NCBI RefSeq assembly: GCF_000576555.1
Contig: NZ_CP007145.1
Coordinates: forward strand, 1,488,001 to 1,552,000
Direction of reading: 5' to 3'
Source: Hymenobacter swuensis DY53
GTDB taxonomy: Bacteria; Bacteroidota; Bacteroidia; Cytophagales; Hymenobacteraceae
DNA length: 64,000 nucleotides
In this document: one piece after another, positions 52,710 to 60,552 of the stretch
Numbering within the stretch: the first letter of the stretch is position 1
How the letters are laid out: the number at the start of each line of letters is the position of its first letter
Made by a program: the position numbers and the translations under genes
The notes under the pieces: generated by a model
Told to the model about the DNA's origin: nothing
What the model saw: only the letters and a program-made list of their open reading frames with translations
The model's database searches: none

Positions 52710-55259
52710 CTAGTGGGCTACTACCAGCCGCTGCACCGATACAGCCGCGCCACTCTGGATGCGCAGTAGATAGGTGCCATTGGCCCAAGTGCCGGTATCG
52801 AGGGTATGGCGGCGGCCGGTGAGGGAAATAGTACGCAATAATTGCCCCTGCACACTATACACCAGCAGTTGGGCAGGAACGGCCGTGGGGAGTTCCAGCG
52901 TTACCTGCTGCGTGGCCGGATTTGGGTACAGGTTCGTGGTGAAGGCGGCGCGGCTGGCGGTAGCCGTAATCTGGGTGGGCGAAAGGTGCAGCAGCCACGA
53001 CTGATTAGGGCCCAGCGTCGTCAGAGACGAGGACCAGTTCGTGAAGCCGCCCTGCGCGTCCAGCGTGACGGTGCCAGCGGCTTGGCCCGTCAGCAATTCG
53101 GTCACCCGGTACACGCCGGCCGGTAGCGTAGACAAGGCCAGGGAAAGCGCCGGATTAGCTGAGCTGCCCATATTGGCCACCGTCAGTACGGCCTGCTGCT
53201 GATGCACGCGGGCATAGCTGAGCACGCTGTTTGTTGGGGAAGTGAGCGGCAGCAGATAACCTTTGCGCAGGGCCTCGTGGGTGTTGCGTAGCCGGATGAG
53301 CTGCTTATAGTGGTTGAGCAGGGAGTTCGGGTCAGCCTGCTGGGTGGCTACGTTGAACTGGGCGTAATTGCCGTTGAGGCCGCGCCAGGGCGAGCCGGTG
53401 GTGAAGCCCGCCTGGGTGCCGGCCGTCCATTGCATGGGCTTGCGCTTGTCTTCATCCACGCCGGCCCCGAGCATTCCCACTTCCTCCCCATAGTACAGAA
53501 ACGGTACGCCAGGCATGGTAAGATAGAGGGCCGCCGCCTGCTTCATGCGGGCCAGATTACCGCCCAGCTGGTCCAGTACACGGTTCTGGTCGTGGTTGGT
53601 GAGGAAGGTGGCGTACTGCAGCTTGGGGTAAGAGCGGTCCACCACGCCCAGCTGGGTACGCAGGGCGGCCGGGTTGCCGGCATTCAGGCTGCTGATAATG
53701 GCAGCGGCTAGGTCAAACTCAAAGCAGGCGTCGAGGCGCTGGTTAAGGACGTAGGGTACTACGGCTGGCGTATTCGACCAGGCTTCGCCCACGGTGAAAG
53801 CGGCGGGGTTCACGGCCCGCACCGAATCATGAAATTCCTCCAGGATGCCCAGCGTTTCGGGGGTATTTTCGATGGTGTTGCCGTTTTCCACTAGGTACTT
53901 CACGGCGTCGAGGCGGTAGCCATCCACGCCCTTGCGCAGCCAGAACCGCGAGGCATCCCACATGGCCGCTTTCAGCTGTGGATTACGCCAGTTCAGGTCG
54001 GGCATGCCGCTCCAGAACACGCCGTAGTAGTAATTGCCGTTGCGCGGGTGCCATACCGTACCGTTGCCCGGCCCCGTTCCCGGCACCGTCGCCGACCAGC
54101 GGAACCAGTCGCGGTAGGTGTTGGTGGGGCTGCTGGCCGCCTGCTGAAACCAGGGGTGCTGCTCCGAGGCGTGGTTGAGTACCAAGTCAATAATTACTTT
54201 AAGGCCCCGGGCGTGAGCAGCGGCCAGAAATGCCTCGAATTCCGCCATCGTGCCGTAGTCAGACTCAGTGGCTTTGTAGTCGGTTACGTCGTAGCCGTGG
54301 TAGCTCGGCGAAGCCATCATGGGCATCAGCCAGAGGCCGGTAACGCCCAGGTCGGTGGTGGTGGCGGGGTTGCCGTCGTTGAGGTAATCGAGCTTCTGGG
54401 TGAGACCCGCGAAGTCGCCCTTGCCGTCGCCGTTGCTGTCGTAGAAGCTGCGCACGAACACTTCGTAGAATACCGCGTCGTTCCACCAGTGGGTGGTGTA
54501 GTCAGTGAGCGTAGGCGTACATGTCTGGCAGGTGCCGAAGCACACGGCGGGCATGGGGTTGGTGGCCGCCATGGCCTCGAACACGCGGGTGAGGGTGCCG
54601 CTGGCATCGGGTGTACCGCAGGCGGCGGGTACGTTTTCCGCGTCGGCTGGGGTGCTGCCGTTCACGAAGCGGTACTGAAACCGGATGGGCGCGGGCAGGG
54701 CAATCTGCACCTCATAAATTCCGTCGCCGTTGTCGTCGGTGAGGGGCAGGGCGTTGGCGTCACCTTCCGGGCCATAGCCGGCCAGCGGCTGAAAGTTGCC
54801 GATAACGTGCATCCCGGCCCGCGACACGGTCTGGCCGCGCATGTTCACCGCAAACCGCACCTGCGTATTGCAGCCGCCAAGCAGCAGAGTGGGGAGCCGT
54901 ACGGCACTACCGCCCACCACCACTTCCCGGTTCACATTGCCGCTTCCGTCGGTGACGCCGCAGGTTGCGGGAGGCAGTTCGGCCCCGCCCCAGGCGTTGC
55001 CGTTCACGAACTTGTAGAGGTAGGTGCCGGCCGGCACGTTCACCGTCACCTCGTACACCCGGTCGTTATCGGGGTCGGTGAGCAGGGTGGTGGAGGGGTT
55101 CCAGTCGGCCGGAAAACCGGCGGCGGCCTGGAAGTTGCCGGCTACGTGCAGTCCGGTGGCGGCCACCGTTTGCTGCCGCATATCCACCCGAAAAGTAAGC
55201 GGCACGGCCCAGGTGCTGAAGCTGCTGAGCAGCAGGACAAGAAGTACAAGGTGTTTCAT
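52710..55259 (-). CDS. Secreted GH13 alpha-amylase with tandem starch-binding modules and T9SS tail
   Basis: This 849-residue enzyme has signal MKHLVLLVLLLSSFSTWA. Two N-terminal immunoglobulin-like starch-binding modules (about 20-130 and 132-240) carry GTYLYKFVNGNAWG and FQYRFVNGS pattern strands. The GH13 catalytic barrel (about 255-690) has GVTGLWLMPMMASPSYHGYD, GYRLDAVKY with the nucleophile Asp near 450, FTVGEAW with the acid/base Glu near 490 and LTNHDQNR with the third Asp near 557. A T9SS sorting domain follows (NLYPNPATQQVTL...VYSVQGQLLRT). The enzyme degrades alpha-1,4-glucans at the cell surface. Confidence 0.93.
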   Translation of the reverse strand: MKHLVLLVLLLSSFSTWAVPLTFRVDMRQQTVAATGLHVAGNFQAAAGFPADWNPSTTLLTDPDNDRVYEVTVNVPAGTYLYKFVNGNAWGGAELPPATCGVTDGSGNVNREVVVGGSAVRLPTLLLGGCNTQVRFAVNMRGQTVSRAGMHVIGNFQPLAGYGPEGDANALPLTDDNGDGIYEVQIALPAPIRFQYRFVNGSTPADAENVPAACGTPDASGTLTRVFEAMAATNPMPAVCFGTCQTCTPTLTDYTTHWWNDAVFYEVFVRSFYDSNGDGKGDFAGLTQKLDYLNDGNPATTTDLGVTGLWLMPMMASPSYHGYDVTDYKATESDYGTMAEFEAFLAAAHARGLKVIIDLVLNHASEQHPWFQQAASSPTNTYRDWFRWSATVPGTGPGNGTVWHPRNGNYYYGVFWSGMPDLNWRNPQLKAAMWDASRFWLRKGVDGYRLDAVKYLVENGNTIENTPETLGILEEFHDSVRAVNPAAFTVGEAWSNTPAVVPYVLNQRLDACFEFDLAAAIISSLNAGNPAALRTQLGVVDRSYPKLQYATFLTNHDQNRVLDQLGGNLARMKQAAALYLTMPGVPFLYYGEEVGMLGAGVDEDKRKPMQWTAGTQAGFTTGSPWRGLNGNYAQFNVATQQADPNSLLNHYKQLIRLRNTHEALRKGYLLPLTSPTNSVLSYARVHQQQAVLTVANMGSSANPALSLALSTLPAGVYRVTELLTGQAAGTVTLDAQGGFTNWSSSLTTLGPNQSWLLHLSPTQITATASRAAFTTNLYPNPATQQVTLELPTAVPAQLLVYSVQGQLLRTISLTGRRHTLDTGTWANGTYLLRIQSGAAVSVQRLVVAH

Positions 55260-55618
55260 CGGCAGAAGCGGCGAGGATCAGCAAAAAGAGCCTTAAAGTT
55301 ACGGCTATTTCAGGCTGTTTCGGCCGGCGGCGGGGCTGCTCGACTGAAAAGAAATGCCATTGTAAGTGAGAGCGGTAGAACGTTGTTCCGGGCGAGAATA
55401 TTCGACCGTCATTCCGAGCGGAGTCGAGGAATCTCGCTCGTTAGCAATCTAATTACTATTGCAACGTCAGCATGCGAGATTCCTCGGCTTCGCTCGGAAT
55501 GACGTTCTGGGGTGTGGTTACCACGCCAACGTCAGCACGCGAGATTCCTCGGCTGCGCTCGGAATGACGTGCTGCTTACAATGACGTGTGGCTCCTGTCA
55601 GAACTGCCCTACTGGCTG
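55260..55618. other. Intergenic region holding repeat element C
   Basis: These 359 bases between two minus-strand genes contain no gene I can support. The only structure is element C at 55407-55569. Confidence 0.5.
55407..55569. repeat. Palindromic repeat element C with a duplicated right arm
   Basis: The left arm (55407-55437, CGTCATTCCGAGCGGAGTCG...) is complementary to the right arm at 55474-55504 with two mismatches in 31. A second copy of the right arm lies at 55539-55569, preceded by the same CAACGTCAGCA. The first right arm is thus part of a directly repeated unit. Confidence 0.8.
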
Positions 55619-56452
55619 CTACTCGAAGACGATGGTGCGGTTGCGGTGGACGGCTACCTGCTCGCGGAAGACTAGGGTGAGGGCACGGGCCAGGGTTAGC
55701 TTTTCCACGTCGCGGCCGGCCTGGGCCATGTCGCGGGCACTCTGGGTGTGGTCGGTGGGGATGACGCTCTGGGCGATGATGGGACCCTGGTCGAGCTGAT
55801 CGGTGACGAAGTGGGCGGTGGCCCCGATGCTTTTCACGCCGCGCTCATAGGCTTGGGCGTAGGGGCTGGCCCCGATAAAGGCCGGCAGAAAGCTGTGGTG
55901 AATGTTGATGAGTCGCTCGGGAAAGTGCGCCACGAACTCCGAGGACAGAATGCGCATGTAGCGGGCCAGCACTACAAACTCGGGCTGGTAGTACTCAATC
56001 TGGGTGAGCAGGGCGGCTTCGTGGGCTTCGCGGGAAAGACCCTCGGCGCTGAGGTGGTGGTAGGGCACGCCCAGCTTCTCGGTGATGGCGCGCAGGGTAT
56101 CGTGGTTGCTGACGACGGCCAGGATTTCGGCGTGGAGCTGGCCGAAGAAGTGGCGCACCAGCAACTCGGAGAGGCAGTGGTGCTCTTTGGTGGCCAGCAG
56201 TACAATGCGGCGGGGCTGGTCGTTGCGCAGGCGCACGCGGGCGGTGGGAGGCAGGGCGGCGCGCAGCTCTTGCAGCAGCGTTTTCGGCTCGCAGGGGCCG
56301 TCGAACTCGGTGCGCATGAAGAAGTGCTGGTCGTGGCGGTCCACGAACTCGCCGTTGCGTAGCACGTTAAGGCCGTAGCGGTAGAGCACCTCCGTAACGC
56401 GGTACACCAAGCCCGGCTCGTCGGGGCAGTCAATCAGCAAAAAATGAATCAT
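55619..56452 (-). CDS. purU: Formyltetrahydrofolate deformylase
   Basis: This 277-residue enzyme hydrolyses 10-formyl-THF to formate and THF, balancing one-carbon pools and supplying formate for PurT-type purine synthesis. An N-terminal ACT domain (about 1-80) starts IHFLLIDCPDEPGLVYRVTE. The C-terminal formyl-transferase-like domain carries VVLARYMRILS, INIHHSFLPAFIGASPYAQA, GATAHFVTDQLDQGPII and QSVIP. The catalytic Asn/His/Asp set (NIHHS and the D in TDQLDQGP) is intact. The start at 56452 gives the standard ACT opening. Confidence 0.93.
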   Translation of the reverse strand: MIHFLLIDCPDEPGLVYRVTEVLYRYGLNVLRNGEFVDRHDQHFFMRTEFDGPCEPKTLLQELRAALPPTARVRLRNDQPRRIVLLATKEHHCLSELLVRHFFGQLHAEILAVVSNHDTLRAITEKLGVPYHHLSAEGLSREAHEAALLTQIEYYQPEFVVLARYMRILSSEFVAHFPERLINIHHSFLPAFIGASPYAQAYERGVKSIGATAHFVTDQLDQGPIIAQSVIPTDHTQSARDMAQAGRDVEKLTLARALTLVFREQVAVHRNRTIVFE

Positions 56453-56644
56453 ACGCAGCGCGGAAAAAAATACAGGCTGCAAGGATAGGCATTGCCCGCC
56501 AGACTCCCCTTTCCGTCCGCCAACATCTGCCGGATTCCGCGGTGGCCCTGCTGCCTCGGCCGCGCCGGCTACAGGCGCGGTAAGCTCCGAAACTTTCCGC
56601 CCGGGGTGGGCGGCCCCAATCCGGAGTGCTTTGCGATGAAGCAC

Positions 56645-57124
56645 CTACTCCCAAGCTCCCAGCAGCTGGCGCACGAGTACAATCTGGCCCACGTGGTAGG
56701 CATTGTGGTCGGCAATAACCAGGGCTTCGCGCAGCAGGCTCTGGCCGGTGCCGTGCGGGAAGGGCGCAAACAGGTCGGGGGCGCGGTGCAGATGCGCCAG
56801 AAACCGGGTGCGGTCATCGGCTAGGGCCTGCAGGGTAGCGTGCCACTGCGCCGCGCTAGCCGGTGGGGTGGGGGCGAGCCAGTAGCCGCTCGGAAACTCG
56901 GGCGAGACGTGGGCCGGGTTCAGGCAGAACTGCACAATGTCCCACTGGGCGATGCGCAGGTGCTCAGCCAGCTGTCAGATGGTGTGCGGCAGCCCCGGCA
57001 CGGGCGCGTTGATGAGGGCGGGTATGAGGTCCTGGCAGGCCTCCTCCAGCGAAACGTGGGCGTCGCCTTTGCCGAGCAAAAATTCCAGCTCATCGAGTAG
57101 CTGCGGATGGGTAGTGGCGTTCAT
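56645..57124 (-). pseudogene. DinB-family protein broken by an in-frame TGA
   Basis: From ATG 57124 the frame reads MNATTHPQLLDELEFLLGKG and reaches GLPHTI, then TGA (codon 50, plus-strand bases 56975-56977). It continues in frame QLAEHLRIAQWDIVQFCLNP to a normal end. DinB proteins normally have HxxW/xQLxEHL here, so the TGA most likely replaces TGG (Trp). The following part has the helical DinB pattern (SAAQWHATLQALADDRTRFL, LLREALVIADHNAYHVGQIV). DinB-family proteins are metal-binding thiol or sugar transferases. A genuine single-base nonsense mutation and a sequence error both remain possible. Confidence 0.8.
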
Positions 57125-57200
57125 GGGGCAGGCAGGAGGGGAAATACTGACGCATCATGCGTGATAAATAACGGCTGCAGATGGCGTACAGACCCTGATG

Positions 57201-59426
57201 CTACCGCGTTACCTGGAGCCAGCCCTTATAAGTGAGGCCAGTGGTAGTTTGCCGTAAGGTATAGTAGTACGCCCCCGGAGCTGCGCCCGGGCCCCAATTA
57301 TTTCGATAAGCGCTGGAAGCATAAACCCGTTGTCCCCAGCGGGAATAGATAGCCAATTCCCAGTCATTGCCGGTTAGCCCTTGAATGACGAACTGCTCAT
57401 TGACCCGGTCGCCGTTGGGAGTGATAATGTTGGGAATAGTCAGGCATGGAGCCACGCTCACCCGGCGGCGCATACTCACCGACTCGCAAAGGGTGGTGAT
57501 CTGCACGGAATAGTCGCCGGGTTCTTTTACGAGCAGGGTGGAGGCCGTTGAACCATCGAACCAGCGGTAGGTAGCCCCGGCAACAGGTGGGGCCTGCAAC
57601 AGCAGCGTTTGGCTCTGGCAGATGGTCGTGTCGGGCCCCAATGTGAAAGCCGGTAGGAGTAGTGCGGCGCGCACCGTTTGGGTAGTGGTGGCGGTGCATC
57701 CTCCGCTATAGGTAGCCGTAACAGAGTAAGTGCCCGACTGGGTAACCGTCAGGGTGCTGGTGGTGGCGCCCGTGCTCCAGCGGTACGCCACCGCCGCCGC
57801 ATCCTGGGCCTGCAGGGTCAGGGGCAAACCGCCGCACAGGACCGAGTCGCCGGTGATGCGCAGGGCTGGCGCGAAGGGCAGCACCTGGCGTTGGGCGGTA
57901 GCCGTTTTTCCGCCGGGGAAGCTAACTGTGACGGAGTACGTGCCGGGCTGCGACACGAGAAGGGTAGGAGTGGTAGCGCCCGTGCTCCATTGATAGGTGA
58001 GCGGGGAGGTAATTGATTTCACAAGTGGCGTCAGGGTTACCTGCTGGCCGGCGCATACAGCGGCCACGGCCGGCAGGCTGACTTCGGGTGGGGCCACTCC
58101 CAGCTTGAGCACCCATATGTTGGGGAACCCGAGCCTGCGGTTGGGCTGCGTTTTATCCCCGGAAACATCCGAAGTTGAACTGCCCCCCAGTGCGTAGCCC
58201 CCGTCCGAAGTGGGAAAAGCATCCTTGAGGACCTCTAACCCGGAGCCGCCGAAACGCTGGTCCCAGAGCGGCTGGCCTGCTGCGTTAATCTTCACCAGCC
58301 AGAAGTCGGCCTGCCCCAGGGAATGCTGGCTCTTCTCCCCCGAAACGCCCGATTCGGAGTACCCGCCGACCAGGTACCCGCCGTCGGGGTCCGGGTAGAG
58401 GGACGTCAGGTCGTCTTTGCCCGCCCCCCCGAGCGTTCGTTCCCACTGCAGGGTGCCCAGCGCATCGAGCTTCACCAGCCAATAATCGCCCTGGCCGCGC
58501 TGGCCCTGAGACTTAGTGCCCGAGGCGCCGGAGTAGGAGATGCCCCCCAACACATAACCGCCATCGGGCGTAGCGCACAGGGCATGCAGCAAGTCGTCAT
58601 CCGATCCGCCCACCGACAGCTCCCATTGAGGTTGGCCCGCAGCGCTTAACTTGATGACCCAAAAATCCAAGTTGCCGGTGGGGGAAGTATTCGCTATCCT
58701 CCCGCCGAGCAAGTAGCCGCTATCGGTAGTGGGGAGGAGGGCCACCAGCCCTCCCGTTTTAATCCCGGGCAGCGTTCGATCCCACACTTTCTGACCACTG
58801 GCGTCAAGTTTCACCAACCAGGGCCCTCCAACAGGGGCCGACTTATCGCCCGAAACCGGGGAGGAAGAATCACCCCCCACCAGATAACCGCCATCAGATG
58901 TCTGAGTGATGGTCGTCAGGTAATCATTACTGCTGCCGCCCAGCGTTTTTTCCCACTGCGTACGGCCCTGGGCATCGAGCTTCACCACCCAGTAGTCAAT
59001 TCCGCCCCGGCTGGGCTGGGTCTTGTCGCCGGAAGCGCCCGACCGTGACCAGCCCCCGACGATGTAGCCGCCGTCGGCGGTCTGGGTAATATCGATTACG
59101 TATTCATCACTGCTGCCGCCCAGTACCCGGTCCCATTGCTTGCTGCCCTGGGCATCGAGCTTGATAACCCAGTAATCGATAACGCCGTGGTGGGGCTGGC
59201 TAACGTCGGGGCTGGGCGTGGGGTCAACCTGGCCGCCCAGAATGTAGCCTCCATCCGCGGTTGGCCGCATGCGGTTGAGGGTATTCATGCCGGCGTTGCC
59301 AAGGGTGCGGTCCCACTGCCGCGGCAGCACCTGTGCCCTGGCCTGCGGGGCCCGCCAGCAGCTGTAGATGAGCAGTAAAAAAACCGTGCAGACCAGCACG
59401 CGAAGGGGATGTAAGGGTAAAGGCAT
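57201..59426 (-). CDS. Large surface protein: DGGY repeats, Ig-like modules and gliding-type C-terminal domain
   Basis: This 741-residue secreted protein has its start at 59426 (MPLPLHPLRVLVCTVFLLLI). The main part has seven tandem blades of about 55 residues of the pattern TxDGGYxxGGxSxSGxSGDKSQ...DxWxxKLxAxGxxxWxxxxGG. Three Ig-like modules follow (VCAGQQVTLTPL, VLCGGLPLTLQAQ, TICQSQTLLLQAP), each with a GTYSVT/GDYSVQ strand. The last 80 residues (NIITPNGDRVNEQFVIQG, ELAIYSRWGQRVYAS, PGAYYYTL) are the gliding-motility-associated CHU_C/type B sorting domain used for T9SS export. A surface adhesin or matrix protein is likely. Confidence 0.88.
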   Translation of the reverse strand: MPLPLHPLRVLVCTVFLLLIYSCWRAPQARAQVLPRQWDRTLGNAGMNTLNRMRPTADGGYILGGQVDPTPSPDVSQPHHGVIDYWVIKLDAQGSKQWDRVLGGSSDEYVIDITQTADGGYIVGGWSRSGASGDKTQPSRGGIDYWVVKLDAQGRTQWEKTLGGSSNDYLTTITQTSDGGYLVGGDSSSPVSGDKSAPVGGPWLVKLDASGQKVWDRTLPGIKTGGLVALLPTTDSGYLLGGRIANTSPTGNLDFWVIKLSAAGQPQWELSVGGSDDDLLHALCATPDGGYVLGGISYSGASGTKSQGQRGQGDYWLVKLDALGTLQWERTLGGAGKDDLTSLYPDPDGGYLVGGYSESGVSGEKSQHSLGQADFWLVKINAAGQPLWDQRFGGSGLEVLKDAFPTSDGGYALGGSSTSDVSGDKTQPNRRLGFPNIWVLKLGVAPPEVSLPAVAAVCAGQQVTLTPLVKSITSPLTYQWSTGATTPTLLVSQPGTYSVTVSFPGGKTATAQRQVLPFAPALRITGDSVLCGGLPLTLQAQDAAAVAYRWSTGATTSTLTVTQSGTYSVTATYSGGCTATTTQTVRAALLLPAFTLGPDTTICQSQTLLLQAPPVAGATYRWFDGSTASTLLVKEPGDYSVQITTLCESVSMRRRVSVAPCLTIPNIITPNGDRVNEQFVIQGLTGNDWELAIYSRWGQRVYASSAYRNNWGPGAAPGAYYYTLRQTTTGLTYKGWLQVTR

Positions 59427-59569
59427 AGCAATAAAAATGAGCTTTCCGGCCGCTGGAAAAGGGAGGGCTGGCACTGGCGTCTTCCCGTGTGGGCCTGACT
59501 TTGCCGCAAGTAAGTTAAACGAGGGGTATGTTGACGGTAAACCAGTTCAAGCCTATTCAGTTGACTGCT

Positions 59570-60106
59570 ATGGAAACTCCCCTCATCGACCGGCAATACC
59601 CCATCGGCAAGCCCGAACTGCCCACCCAACCCCTCACACCTGCCGAGCGGGCCGACTACATAGAGCAGCTAGCAGCCCTGCCGGCCCAGCTCACGGCCGC
59701 CGCCCGGCAGGCCGGGGGCGCGGGCCTAGAACAATCTTACCGTCCCGGGGGCTGGAGCGGCCGGCAGGTGATTCATCACGTGGCCGATGTGCACCTGAAC
59801 TTCTACCTGCGCTACCGCCTAGCCCTCACCGAGGACAACCCCACCATCCGGGCCTTCGACATGAACGCCTGGGCCGCCCTGCCCGACAATGATGCGGTGC
59901 CCGTCACGGTGTCGTTGGCGCTGCTGGAGGCGCTGCACTCGCGCTGGGTTACGCTGCTCTGGCACCTGACCGAAACCGAGTGGCAGCGCACCTTCTACCA
60001 CCCGCTCTACGACCGCACTTACACCCTCGATCAGGCCCTGGTGCAGTACAGCTGGCACGGCCGCCACCACCTGGCCCACCTCGGGCTACTGGGTGAGGAA
60101 GGTTAG
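59570..60106 (+). CDS. YfiT-like bacillithiol/thiol transferase (DinB superfamily)
   Basis: The protein has 178 residues, starting METPLIDRQYPIGKPELP. The YfiT pattern is clear: YRPGGWSGRQVIHHVADVHLNFYLR, SLALLEALHSRWVTLLWHLT and WHGRHHLAHLGLL. His in HHVADVH and the HGRHHLAH motif form the metal site of YfiT-type S-transferases. In Bacillus YfiT relatives conjugate bacillithiol; Bacteroidota often make bacillithiol. It ends 115 bases before the RiPP precursor gene. Confidence 0.88.
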   Translation: METPLIDRQYPIGKPELPTQPLTPAERADYIEQLAALPAQLTAAARQAGGAGLEQSYRPGGWSGRQVIHHVADVHLNFYLRYRLALTEDNPTIRAFDMNAWAALPDNDAVPVTVSLALLEALHSRWVTLLWHLTETEWQRTFYHPLYDRTYTLDQALVQYSWHGRHHLAHLGLLGEEG

Positions 60107-60166
60107 TAACACTAAGTAAGGCCGATGAATCGTTTTGCCCAGTGCATGCAACCGTAGACGTTCTAC

Positions 60167-60197
60167 TTGGCTCTACCATTGGATAAACTTAAATTTC
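60167..60197 (+). promoter_or_regulatory. Putative promoter of the RiPP precursor gene
   Basis: TTGG at 60167-60170 and TAAATTTC at 60190-60197 are separated by 19 bases, close to the Bacteroidota TTTG/TAnnTTTG pattern. It predicts a short leader of about 20 bases before the ATG at 60222. Confidence 0.4.
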
Positions 60198-60221
60198 TCG
60201 TTCACCATTATTTCACGCACT

Positions 60222-60395
60222 ATGAAAATTCCGCAAGCGGTACTTGGCGCCGTGTTGGTTGGCTTGGCCGTGCAAACGACGGGCTGTAGCTCCAAAAACG
60301 ATCCGAAGCCAAAGCAAACGAGCGAGCAGGAAGCCAAAAAAAGTGGCGAGGCCTCGAAAGAACCCATTAACTGCCCGGCCTGCGGCCTGGGGTAA
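60222..60395 (+). CDS. Putative MNIO-class RiPP precursor peptide (lipoprotein-like)
   Basis: This 57-residue peptide starts MKIPQAVLGAVLVGLAVQTT and has a lipobox-like Cys22 (TTGCSSK). A charged, low-complexity linker follows (KPKQTSEQEAKKSGE). The C-terminus reads PINCPACGLG, with Cys51 and Cys54 in a CxxC core. This layout (lipoprotein-type leader, Lys/Glu-rich spacer, short Cys-containing core) corresponds to chryseobasin-related MNIO RiPP peptides of Bacteroidota as I remember the family. The next gene is an MNIO enzyme, which modifies such Cys residues to oxazolone/thioamide- or thiooxazole-type products. A hairpin terminator follows before the enzyme. Confidence 0.75.
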   Translation: MKIPQAVLGAVLVGLAVQTTGCSSKNDPKPKQTSEQEAKKSGEASKEPINCPACGLG

Positions 60396-60474
60396 GATGC
60401 CCCGCGCTTCGGCCGGTAGCGCCGCACGGCGTGGCTGGTTGTACCGGAAATGCCGTGCGGTTGACCGGCTGTTC

Positions 60475-60530
60475 AGGTCGTCCGGCGCAGCAGGTCGCCG
60501 CCTGCCGGGCCGGACGACCTTTTTAGTTTT
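60475..60530 (+). terminator. Terminator between precursor peptide and MNIO enzyme
   Basis: AGGTCGTCCGGC and its exact complement form a 12-bp stem, followed by TTTTAGTTTT. A second hairpin with CCGCACGGC arms lies just upstream (60422-60460). Partial read-through would give more peptide than enzyme. Confidence 0.75.
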
Positions 60531-60552
60531 ACTCTGAATTATGCCTTAAGCT

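Noticed and set aside
54048..55502. Plus-strand reading frame of 484 codons opposite the amylase
   Set aside because: It mirrors the amylase start region, is of antisense composition and runs into repeat element C.
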